From Aaosphaeria pasadenensis (Eukaryota; Ascomycota; Dothideomycetes; Pleosporales), in the NCBI GenBank assembly GCA_022813625.1, contig JAKLMB010000040.1:124001-188000 (forward strand): DNA of 64,000 bases. The letters run 5' to 3'. The notes below the pieces were generated by a model. It did not search any database and was not told the origin of the DNA. It saw only the letters and a program-made list of their open reading frames with translations. This document shows positions 1 through 9,806 of the stretch, one piece after another; within the stretch, counting starts at the first letter, position 1, and every line of letters begins with the position of its first letter. A program made the translations under genes and the position numbers.

Positions 1-652
1 GGTTCGATCAAAGCTGTTATGGAGCTGCAGACTGATCTAATCGATGACACATGTGATTCTCGGCCGATCGTTCCCTGAGTATGTAATAGACGTTTTCCCA
101 CTCCGGATCTGTTTAGTTGACCACGAAAGAGAATTAGATTTAGTTAGGTAACCAATCTTGGGATCCAACAATAATTTTAGATGCTGCTAAGTCATGAGAG
201 AATGAACAAATTCCAGGTGGCATTAATGTGTTTATCGTAGAACTTTCCATCAACCCCACCAGAGCAATCCAAAGCCCAGCCCCACGGCCCAGGACCCCAA
301 AAAGGAAAGGAGAAGAGCGCACAGATGCAGGGGGAGGCAACGCAACGCAACCGCCACTTGAACGTTTGGCCAATGGAATGTTTCCCCTCTTCCCATGTTT
401 CAAACTGTCCAAGCTCTCTCCACGAACATATTCCCATTTACCTCGACACCGACTTTGTCCATCTTGTTGCACCTCTCTCTCACTCACACTCACACCATTG
501 TTTATAGTAAATTTCACGGACTGATACTGGCACTGTATTCTCGCCAGATTCTATGAGTTTGAGCATTATCAAGTAACGACCAGGAGGGAATTTACCGGTG
601 ATCTCCGCCTATTCACTCGTTGGTCAATTCGACCCAGCCCTCACATCACAAC
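1..652. other. Upstream region, no gene recognised
   Basis: No reading frame here looks like a conserved protein. The stretch just before the desaturase start (about 470-650) is pyrimidine-rich, with CT/CA runs, as is usual for a fungal promoter and 5' leader. A gene ending left of the window cannot be excluded. Confidence 0.5.
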
Positions 653-2416
653 ATGTCTGCCATGGAAAAACAAGCACAACGCAAGAATAGGGTGCTCAGC
701 AGGCGGGAGATTGAAGGACTCATAGCCAGTGGGCGCTCAATCGTCATAGTGGACAATAAGGTCTTGAAGGTCGACTCATGGCTGCCTTATCATCCAGGCG
801 GTGATAAAGCCATTCAACACATGATAGGCCGGGATGCCACTGACGAAGTCCAAAGGTATGCTTTTGCCTCGAGTATGTTGGCGTCGAGTGTTCTCTAACA
901 GCGATTCCATAGATTTCACTCGCAGCAAACCCTCGAGCTCACCAATCGCTACCAAATCGGACGCATCGAAGGCGCATGGATCAATTTCCTTCCCCCTTTA
1001 CAAGGTGGAAAATTCAGAACAGCGGAAGAACTTGAAAATGTTAGCGAGGAAGAATACATTGAGTCATTATCCGACAATGATACCGGGAGCTCAGGGACGT
1101 CCGCTGGCCCAAGCCCAATATTCGAACCCGCGGATCGAACTGCTTCCTCGATTAGAAAGCGTACCAATGGCGACATCCCTCGATCACCGTCCGCGTCCTC
1201 TGTGTCCTCGGTTGAGCTGGACGACCTCAAACGTGTACCGAAGATGTCGGTCCTAGATGCGCGGACTCAACAGGAGATCGACCTCGACAAATCAAAATAT
1301 CCATCTCTGGATCCCAAAACCCAAGCAAACATCATCCAGAAATACCGCGAACTGGAAGACAGAATTCAGGCAGAAGGTCTTTACCAGTGTCGTTATTCAT
1401 CTTATGGCATCGAATGCATCCGTTACGCTTTTTATATTGGCATGTTCGCTTTTCTCCTCAAGTCAGGCTGGTACCTGTCAAGCGCTTTCTTCCTAGGCAC
1501 ACTGTGGCATCAGCTATCCTTCACTGTCCATGATGCTGGCCATATGGGTATTACTCACGACTTTCAGACCGACTCTACGATTGGCATGGTTGTGGCCAGC
1601 TACATCGGTGGTCTGAGTGTCTGCTGGTGGAAGTACAACCACAACGTCCACCATCTTGTTACGAATTCGCCAGAACACGACCCAGATATTGAACATATGC
1701 CTTTCTTCGCCATTACCCACAGATTTTTTGAGAACCTCTTCTCCAGCTATTACGAAAGAGTAATGGAATACGACGCATTTGCAAAATTCATGTTGCGATA
1801 TCAGGATACTTTATTTTACTTCATCATGTGCTTGGGCCGGTTCAACCTCTACCGACTGAGCTGGGTATATCTGCTTACTGGCCAAGGCCCGCGTAAGGGA
1901 CCGGCGTGGTGGCACCGCTACTTTGAAATGGCGGGATTGGTGTTTTTCTGGACCTGGTACGGATATGGCTTGGTCTACAAGACGATACCTGGAGGGTGGA
2001 ACAAATTCTTTTTCGTCTTGATCAGCCATGTGGTCACGACGCCGTTGCATGTTCAGATTACACTGAGCCATTTCGCTATGAGCACTGCTGATCTCGGCAC
2101 CGCCGAATCTTTCCCCCAGAAGATGCTTCGCACGACCATGGATGTAGACTGCCCACAGTGGCTCGACTTCTTTCATGGTGGACTTCAGTTCCAAGCGATC
2201 CATCACCTCTTTCCCCGGATTCCACGCCACAATCTACGGCGCACACAGAAGCTCGTTCAAGAGTTCTGTAATGAGGTTGACATCCCATATGCGCTCTTCG
2301 GTTTCATTGACGGCAACAAGACTGTCATTGGAAAGTTGACAGACGTAACTCGGCAGGCCGCTATACTCGCGGAGTGCCAGCGGACTATGGCAGACGGAGA
2401 TTTCGGGGTTCATTGA
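653..2416 (+). CDS. SLD1: Delta-8 sphingolipid desaturase (cytochrome b5 fusion)
   Basis: Introduces the delta-8 double bond into the long-chain base of ceramides on the way to fungal glucosylceramide; a membrane enzyme of the ER. Two exons, 653-855 and 913-2416; the 57-nt intron (856-912) restores frame, giving 568 aa. The N-terminal cytochrome b5 domain has the heme motif HPGG at residues 47-50, and the second heme His, about residue 70, is created by the splice. A polar, Ser/Gly-rich linker of about 100 residues follows. The desaturase half carries all three di-iron His boxes: HDAGH (274-278), HNVHH (311-315) and QAIHH (495-499). The Gln in the third box is typical of front-end/b5-fusion desaturases. 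The start at 653 is the first ATG and precedes the b5 fold. A delta-6 type fatty acid front-end desaturase is the alternative, but the architecture fits fungal SLD best. Confidence 0.93.
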
Positions 2417-3508
2417 TCGGTGGTCGCGGACAATGCATGCAGGTCGATTAGCTCAGCTGCCTCAGCTGTTCTACAATATCAGCTATGTCATATTTCTAAT
2501 GTGTAACTTTCTGATTGCCTGTATGTGTACCAGCGGCAAAAGGATCTATTAAGTCAGTCCCTTCTTTGCGCCTGGTGCTGAAGGCAAGCGTATGTTTCAT
2601 CAGCACCAGCATCAGCACCAGCATCAGCATCACTAGCTGTGGCTGGGAACTATGGAAACATGATCTTGTGCTACACGACAAGTAAGCACGTGCTGTCTCA
2701 TGAACGTGAACGCCACAAGCCACTGCTGAGAAACAGCCGCAAGTGATTTGCCCCAAATGATAGGATACTGTATGTGACGCATCAAGCAAATGAATATGCG
2801 CTAGGAATACCACGGTGCATGGTATGCCGCCTGCGGAGATTCAAGTGCAATCAAAACATCGCTGGCAGGATATAAATGGTTGGGATGGGATTGCTTGTAC
2901 GAGTAGCTTTTGGCTGTGAACGGCCTGAATGTCCGACCATGAGCGTTCAGGTTGTTGGATAGCAACGGGGTCCGAGATAGGGATAGCGTGACTTGGCTAA
3001 TGCAGGGAGTTTTGGCCAGTTGGTTGGCCTGCGTGAAATAAGACGACCTTTTATTATGCGAAACGGGACAAGGGACGGGGGAAGGGGGCACGGGTCTTTT
3101 CATCAGCCATTCACCCTGTAAACAGCACCTTGGATTTCTTTCGATCATATATCAAGTCTTTAAACAAGACGCTGAATGAAATATATTTCACACGGTCGCT
3201 GATAGTGCTCCTCGTACGCAACTACATGTATCTAGATCTCCCGCCAAGCACCGCTACGAGATCAACCAACGCGGGGAGGCACTGTTCAGCAACTACACAC
3301 ACACCAACACCTTTTACACCTAATCTACACCTACCTACCTACCTACACAATTACCGAGCCTTTCTATATTTGGACTGATACAATCATCCCCAAACCCACT
3401 TTCATCTTACCGCAACGACTGCTTATTTCCCCCAAGCTCGTCCACATCTCGACTACAGGTACGATTTGATCTCTCCTCCCACGAAGAACAAAGAAGCACA
3501 AAGACACC
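2417..3508. other. Intergenic region
   Basis: No gene recognised. It should hold the 3' end of the desaturase transcript and the promoter of the coiled-coil gene. A short CATCAG/CACCAG tandem repeat lies at 2598-2633, and CTAC repeats at about 3328-3346 sit in the leader of the next gene. Confidence 0.6.
2598..2633. repeat. Hexamer microsatellite (CATCAG/CACCAG)
   Basis: About six tandem units alternating CATCAG and CACCAG over 36 nt downstream of the desaturase gene. Reading frames through it give only Leu/Met/Val repeats, so it is treated as non-coding. Confidence 0.85.
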
Positions 3509-5527
3509 ATGTCGTCGACACCAGCACGAAAACCGCCAGCAGGCAGCACGGGTCGTGATTCCAGCACCAAATCCTCAGCTTCCCCTGGCGCTGCAAATCG
3601 CACACCGTCACGCGCATCCACCCCGACTTCAAATGGCACAAATGGCGTTCAGAGGACACGGTCGGTCAGGTCGGGCGTGGCTGGCACACCTGTGTCGGCG
3701 CGGGCATCCGTTCGGAAGCCTGGAGCCTCTTCCAACCTCAGCACGAAGGCGTCGCAGGACGACGCAAACGACGAGGAGGCCAAGGAGGAGGCTGCCGCAT
3801 ATCTTCAGGACCTGAAGGAGCGTCTCCAAAAGGCGGAGAGCGAGGCCGATGAGCGCCAGAAGCAAGTCGAGGTTCTCAACGCCCGGCTGGACGACGCGAT
3901 CAAGGAGCAGGCGAAGCTGGAGGAGCGTGCCCACGAGGAGGAAGAGAAGGTCGAGGGACTAGAGAACGAGAAGAGGGAGCTTACTCGTCAACACCGCGAG
4001 CTCGAGGGCATCTACGAGGCCGAACGGGCGCAGACCATGAAAGAAAAGGAGTCCACGCAGACGAAGGAGGACGAGCTCCACGAGACGATCCAGCGTTTGA
4101 AGGAGGCCATGGCAATGAAGAACACCTCGAACAGCGACAGTGAGGAAGGTCTCTCACGAACATGTAAGTGTGACTTGCGCGTGGCGAGCCTCATCGTAGC
4201 ACATCGAGATAAATGCTAATTTCCTGCAGCGAGCTTCCGCAACAGACCCTCTCGCAACAACTCATCACAGAACCTCGAGACCTCTGGTTCATTCGCACCC
4301 CCTTCGTCGGTCCAGCGTAGCAATTCTCGCAACAATTCCAAGCTTATCCACCAAAAGGACAAGATCATCGAAGGTCTGCGCCTCGAGCTGGCCGAGAACC
4401 AGATCAAGCTGGTGGAACTGGAGAATGCTGGAGGTGGCCGCTTGCGGGAACTCGAAAAGCAACTGCTTGAGACGCGCATGACGAACGCTCGTCTCATGGA
4501 GGATAACGAAAGCTTCCAGCTCCTTCTCAGCGAGAAGACTCTCAACGGAGACTTGAGCCGAGGCGACTTCTTGCGTTCCGCTGCCACTGAGGAGCGAGCG
4601 CCGCTGTCTCCTGGTGGCCCATCTACCAGCCTTGCCGATGAGCTAGAGTCCGCCGAGGGCGCCGAAGGGGAACTCGTTCGTCGCTTGGAAGGCGAGGTTA
4701 ACAGCCTCAAGGACCAGAACAAGGCTCTTACGCTATACATCAACAAGATCATCGGCCGTCTTCTGACTCACCAGGGCTTCGAGTCTGTCCTGGGCAACGA
4801 CGATGATGGCACCGGCGGGGCTCCTGCTCTCAACACAGACAAGGAGCTCCCACCTCCCCCGAGGGAGAACGACCAGCCACAGTCGGGCTTCCTCCAGCGC
4901 GCAAAGTCAGTTGCCATGGGTGGAGGCCGCCCCAAGCCACGACCCATCAGCTACGTACCCAGCAGCAACGTCACCGAGGACCCAAATACAGCCCCGAGCA
5001 TCCCGCTCGGAAGGTCGAACTCTTCTCGTGCACCTAGCGGTAGCTACACCCATCGTCGCTCTGCATCTGAGCTGGGCAGTCAGCAAGGCGCCGCGAGCTT
5101 CGTCAACAACATGGTCCGCAACCCATCTCCAGGTGTGCTCCCGAGCCCTACAAGCCCCGGGCTAGTCTCCCCACGCAACTCCTTCTTCGGCCTCCCTATC
5201 AACAGTGGCAGCAACCCAGCCTCCCGCGTTCCATCCAGCGGAGCCCCGATCCACGAAGAAAGGGAAGATGCCGCTTCCACCACAACCACTGGCACCAGCA
5301 ACACAGAGAGCGGCAGCGGTCATGTCGATACCCCTAGCCCACCTCGCCGCGTCGATACAGCACCCAGCGGCGGCGTCATGACTGGAAAGCAGATGCGCCC
5401 TCTACGCCTCGTGCAGAACGAGAAAGAAGCCTCCCAGCAACGCAAAGCCGCGAACCGGGCCTCCTGGATCTCAGGCTGGTTCGGCGGAGGCGAGCAACAG
5501 AGGAACGACGGCGCGCCTCCGCAATAG
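3509..5527 (+). CDS. Conserved fungal coiled-coil protein
   Basis: Two exons, 3509-4163 and 4230-5527, with a 66-nt intron (4164-4229) that has a GCTAAT branch site 9 nt before the acceptor; 650 aa. The start ATG has a good context (CACC). Residues 1-85 are Ser/Thr/Pro/Arg-rich and disordered. Residues about 90-215 and 255-320 are strongly heptad-like (Glu/Lys/Leu/Gln) coiled coil. Residues about 370-407 form a compact hydrophobic helix-like block (KALTLYINKIIGRLL). A long Ser/Pro-rich disordered region follows. Near the C-terminus is an isolated aromatic patch, WISGWFGG, that could touch a membrane or partner. I know of similar fungal proteins only as uncharacterised coiled-coil proteins. 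No enzymatic domain is visible; a scaffold or cytoskeletal role is a guess. Confidence 0.85.
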
Positions 5528-7633
5528 CGGCGGAATCCGTACTCTCATTATCCACAAATCTTTTTTTCATCTTGCTCCATTCAACATATAGTACCTTCAT
5601 GAACGATCTCTGGATTTTATAATGCCTGCTACTTCCTTTTGGTACAATTTCTGACATGGGTATATGATAATGACGGACGGCCCCTGGGCCAGGGGTTGTG
5701 TATGTGAACATGAGATTCCTTCTCTTCCTCACCATAGGGAACGGGGCGGCAAACGCAATGGGTTGGTTGTATAGGGGTGTTGTTTATAGTCACACAATGG
5801 GCAAGCAAAGTTGTTTTTCTTTTTCGGAAACGAACAAATCCTTCTGAGTGGGCGGTCCATTGGGGAGAACAAGAAAGGGGGTTTCCTGTCCGTGTGGTTT
5901 TTTATATCTTTGTCGAACTTGCAAAAACGCCCTCTTCTTGTACATCGGATACCCCCTCCCCATTCATTCGTTCTTTATGACATACAGTACATACATGTAG
6001 ACGCTAGAGGTGTATCGTGCTTGTGTAGGTTTAGGTTTAGGTATAGGTGCATTCAATTCTTGCGTTCGTCGATATATATTCGTTCTTAGGTGTTCGTGAA
6101 GTGTATGTTCGTGAAGAGTCATCGAAGGCGATGGTTACTGATAAGCCATAATGTATGATGCCCATCTAAGGAAAGCAAAGACGGACACTCTTCATTCCCA
6201 GTCTTGCCATGGTTCCTTCTTCCATCTGTATCGTTCCCCATCCCACCTCTTACACCTTCATAGCCCCATCGCCCCATCGCCCTCACTCCTCCTCATCCTC
6301 ATCTTCCTAATCCTACTCGACCTCCTCATCCCCCTCTTCTCTCCCAAACACCCATCACCACCCCCATCACCACCCACATTCTCCTCCTCCTCCCCCTTCT
6401 CCCGAAACATCTCCCCCCGACACCACACACACCTCCCACCCCTCCGATGCCTCCTCTCCATCCTCGTCGGACACGCGACGTCCCCGACGGCCGCGAGGTC
6501 GCACCGCGAGTATACGATGTCGAGGGTCCAGGTGCAGGTGCTGCAGTGTGTGAGGGTTGCGTGACACATGTTTTCTTTTCTTCTCCTTCTCTTCTTTGGT
6601 GCTACGGGATCGATTTTTGGAGGGTCGACAGCGGGAAGGGGGATGTAAGGGTGGGATTGATAGAGTGGCATTGTTGCTACTATGGGGATTGAGGGATTAG
6701 TTATAGAGATGTGTATGTGTTTTGTTTGTTAGCTATTAAATGGTGGATGATAAAGGATGGTGCGTAGTTTGGATGCAGGGTGAATGGCATTGTAAGGATT
6801 TGCTATGGGGTTGGCTGGTTTGTGTTGTGGGTAGTTCAGTCATTGTTAGGAGGGTGGATGGGTTTGCCTGCTGTAGAAAGAGAGATTGTGGATTGCAATT
6901 GAGACAAGAAGATGTTTGGGTTGGTACGATGTGTGATGTGCTTGTCTTGTCTCTGAAAGGATGCTTGTATGTATGTGTGCATGTACATATGTTTGGGTGC
7001 GCCATCTCAGGGGGGGCGAATTAGCTTTGGACGACTGCAATTGTCACAATTTTTCTGTGTCTGCTGTATCTATCGTGTCTGAGGGGCTATTTGTCAATTC
7101 TCGTTCACAGAAGACATGTATGATGGGCAAGCATGAATCTTTGACGTCTACCGCTCCGTACTCACACTGAGCATAATGGATATGTGGGGATAGTCGACCT
7201 CCCCCGACCAATCAGGCCCTTCGCAATTCGGGACAATTTGCTGACTCCCCCAGGTGTATCAAGGGCCGAACAACCTCGGCTTCTTCCCCCAAAAGCACGG
7301 ACAATCGCCGCACCCTCTCGTCATCCTCAGTTAACTATAGGAAACTTAGGTCGTTCGAGTAGGTAACTTGTTACCGCAGAAAGTTAAAGTACAGTAGTTA
7401 GATGCAGCGAGTCGACCGGCTTTCCCATCATCCCCAGGTTTCTTAGTAACCCTTTATTTATCTCCCCCCAGATCCCCACTTCGTCCTCTTCTTCATTCAA
7501 TTCATCACCTACATCATATAACCAACTTAATCTAACCTCCACGCTTCCTCGGTGCTACCTACCTCCCTCCCAACCTTCTCCACCTCCTCCACCTCCACCA
7601 AACAAACAAACCAAAGAATACACCCAAGCCAAA
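5528..7633. other. Long intergenic region with polypyrimidine tract
   Basis: Two kilobases between the coiled-coil gene and the cytochrome b5 gene. The only candidate gene is the small Cys-rich reading frame at 6258-6569 on the minus strand, listed separately. A strongly C/T-rich tract runs over about 6221-6440. A short GGTTTA repeat lies near 6027. The rest looks like UTR and promoter DNA. Confidence 0.55.
6258..6569 (-). CDS. Possible small Cys-rich protein (low confidence)
   Basis: A 103-codon frame beginning MCHATLTHC with Cys residues arranged as CxxxxxxCxxC at the N-terminus and a CVWC pair after a basic stretch (MERRHRRGG). The pattern resembles the small zinc-ribbon-like Cys-rich proteins common in filamentous ascomycetes. 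The C-terminal third (Glu/Gly/Asp-rich, then Arg/Met-rich) is read from the polypyrimidine tract and may be spurious, so the true end could differ or involve an intron. No homologue is recognised with certainty. Chance open frame in biased DNA is the main alternative. Confidence 0.3.
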   Translation of the reverse strand: MCHATLTHCSTCTWTLDIVYSRCDLAAVGDVACPTRMERRHRRGGRCVWCRGEMFREKGEEEENVGGDGGGDGCLGEKRGMRRSSRIRKMRMRRSEGDGAMGL

Positions 7634-7952
7634 ATGTCAGAATCCTTCACGGCAAAGCAAGTCTCCGAGCACAACACCGTCGACAACGGGCTGTACATCA
7701 TCATCGACAGCGGCGTGTACGCGCTCAAGGACTTCGTCGACGAGCACCCGGGCGGCGCCAAAATCCTCAAGAGGGTCGGGGGCAAGGACGCTAGCAAGCA
7801 GTTCTGGAAGGTACGTTATACGTTTCTCCGTCCCTACTTTGGATTGGAAATGAATGCTAATGCGGTGGGGATAGTATCATAATGAGAGCGTGTTGAAGAA
7901 GTACGGTCCTAAGCTTAAGGTCGGGGATGTTAAGGAGGAGGCGAAGCTATAG
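7634..7952 (+). CDS. Small soluble cytochrome b5-like heme protein
   Basis: Two exons, 7634-7810 and 7875-7952, with a 64-nt intron (7811-7874) holding a GCTAAT branch-like site; 84 aa. The whole protein is a single cytochrome b5 fold: heme motif HPGG in FVDEHPGGAKIL at about residues 38-41, and the second heme-ligand His in the sequence FWKYHNES, formed across the splice junction. It lacks the C-terminal membrane anchor of ER cytochrome b5, so it is probably soluble, or anchored through a partner. Expected role is one-electron transfer to an oxidase, desaturase or hydroxylase; the partner is unknown. Start chosen because it is the only ATG ahead of the domain (AAA ATG). Confidence 0.9.
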
Positions 7953-8849
7953 ATTGGGATATCACTTTTTCTCCGTCCCACCGTGTTCCATCCTAGACCT
8001 GTTCCCGATAGACGGGTTCGCATACGTCGAATCGAAACGAGATAGATAAGACTTGTGTGGTTGCGGGACTTCAATGGGTCTGATGGCGATGTCATATGGT
8101 TCATTCCTGAGATAATCGCATCGATCGTGGGGAGCGGTGACTTCATGCGTGGGTGTACATGTTACAAGTCTAGAAGGATGACGGCGAAAGGCACGCGACT
8201 ACACGATGGTCGAGGTGGGGGAATGACGTACGATGGAATGCAAATATTCCCATGTCTTTTCTTTTGGCATTTTAGCAGTTTCGTATCTTATCATTCACAG
8301 TATATACTTTTCTGATTCCGTCCCTTGTATGATGGGGATTGATCGATTTGGAAATGAAGACAAAGATTTTTAAATGAAAGTTCTAGCATATCAAGCATGG
8401 TGATGGTGAAGACAACGGAGAATATTACTGTATATAATGTATTTTCTGTGGTGGAAAGGTTCTTAAAATGCTATGGTATAATGCTTGCGTCTCCTGAGTA
8501 TTCATCAATATCGGCCGTTCTTCCATTATGTCTAAAACAATGCATGCTCGCCTCTTTCCTGTATGCAGACTATCTGTTCATACTCCCCTCCTCATGGAGT
8601 GATGTGGAAAAGGAAAAAACAAGGTGATTAAAATCGATGGCGAAGAAATAGAACGAAAAAAGGATTAAATCGACATGCATACGCGCGCGCTCGTGGGTAT
8701 CGAATGGTTGAAGAAAAAATAACGCCGGGCTCTCCTTTCGCAATGCAAAGATAAAATGCAACATAAAAATCTTCTTTTTTCAGACACTCAGTCTCTCGTC
8801 CGCCTTACTAGTAGGCTTTCGCTTTCTTCGGTCTTTGCTGCCTGTCATT
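7953..8849. other. Convergent 3' intergenic region
   Basis: Lies between the 3' ends of the cytochrome b5 gene and the minus-strand disordered-protein gene. No gene recognised. Fairly AT-rich towards 8300-8780, consistent with two 3' UTRs. Confidence 0.6.
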
Positions 8850-9806
8850 TTAGAAGAGACAACCCCATTTCTTTTGTTTCTGGGCTTTCGATTTGGGAGG
8901 GACTCCTAGTCCGTGACCTTTTGTGGCCTCATGCTTCTCGTTCGATACTTCTTCTTCATCGTCATCCAGACTGAGTCGGTATCTTCGGACAGAGCCTGCG
9001 TCAGACTTGTCGTTGTCGTGGAATTTCGGTGGCGGCGGGCCGGATACGCATCGTGGCAGTACTCTCCTGACAAACCCCCTGAACCCACTGTTTGCCTTGT
9101 CGATCTTCTCATACTCGCGTCTTCGGGTGGTCGGAGACATCCAGTCCATCGTTTCGGCCTTTTGCACAGTGACAAAGGTCTCTCCACTTTGTTTGGTCAG
9201 GTCTGGGCTCGCGACTGTACAGATATCGTCCGGGCTTGCTTGTCGCTCACGCGTTGTTCCGTTGTGGATGGAATATGTTGGTACGTGGTTCGCGACGACA
9301 TTTCCATCTTCGTTCAAGGTCTGGGTTCCAGCTAGTTGGTTGTTTTGGTATGATGGATTCTGAAACATAGTATAACTGCGGAAATGTAGTGCGAGCACAT
9401 CGTCTACTTCGCGGCCGGCGGGGTTGATAGACTGCGTGCTTTTGATCCGGTAGTGTCGACTTGGCCGGGAGGGGTCGACTAAGGTGCATGACGTCCGGCG
9501 AGATGAAGGCATAGATCCGTATCCGCGGCTTCGTGACTTTGCAGAGTTCTCAGAGGAGGAGGCGAGTGATTTCCGACGAGAAGATGGGGAGGTCTGTGGC
9601 TGTTCGCTGGGGCACTTCTCTGATTTTGGCCGTCTGCTTCGCCCGTCCACGGAAGTATTAGAAGCATGGTTTACGGCTTTCGACGACTTGCTCCTGGTCT
9701 TTGAATGACTGGTGGGTGATGTATGACTCCGGTGAATGGAAGATCGATCCATGTTGAGCCCCTTCAAGCTGTAGGACTCATCAAATCCACTGTCTACGCG
9801 ACCCAT
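8850..9806 (-). CDS. Disordered Ser/Arg-rich protein with possible lipidation signals
   Basis: Single exon, 318 aa, from ATG at 9806. Almost entirely low-complexity (Ser, Arg, Lys, Asn, Thr), with no recognisable globular domain. One segment in the C-terminal half (about residues 215-265, including GFRGFVRRVLPRC) is more hydrophobic and basic. An acidic run (DDDEEE) follows. The N-terminus MGRVDS matches the simple N-myristoylation pattern (Gly2, small residue at 6), and the C-terminus ends KKWGCLF, with Cys three residues from the end after a basic patch. Both suggest peripheral membrane attachment; this is inference. Upstream codons in frame are not ATG, so 9806 is taken as the start. Function unknown. 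Confidence 0.75.
   Translation of the reverse strand: MGRVDSGFDESYSLKGLNMDRSSIHRSHTSPTSHSKTRSKSSKAVNHASNTSVDGRSRRPKSEKCPSEQPQTSPSSRRKSLASSSENSAKSRSRGYGSMPSSRRTSCTLVDPSRPSRHYRIKSTQSINPAGREVDDVLALHFRSYTMFQNPSYQNNQLAGTQTLNEDGNVVANHVPTYSIHNGTTRERQASPDDICTVASPDLTKQSGETFVTVQKAETMDWMSPTTRRREYEKIDKANSGFRGFVRRVLPRCVSGPPPPKFHDNDKSDAGSVRRYRLSLDDDEEEVSNEKHEATKGHGLGVPPKSKAQKQKKWGCLF

Noticed and set aside
6025..6050. GGTTTAGGTTTAGG reminiscent of telomeric repeats
   Set aside because: Only two units, not the TTAGGG repeat, and set inside ordinary gene territory.
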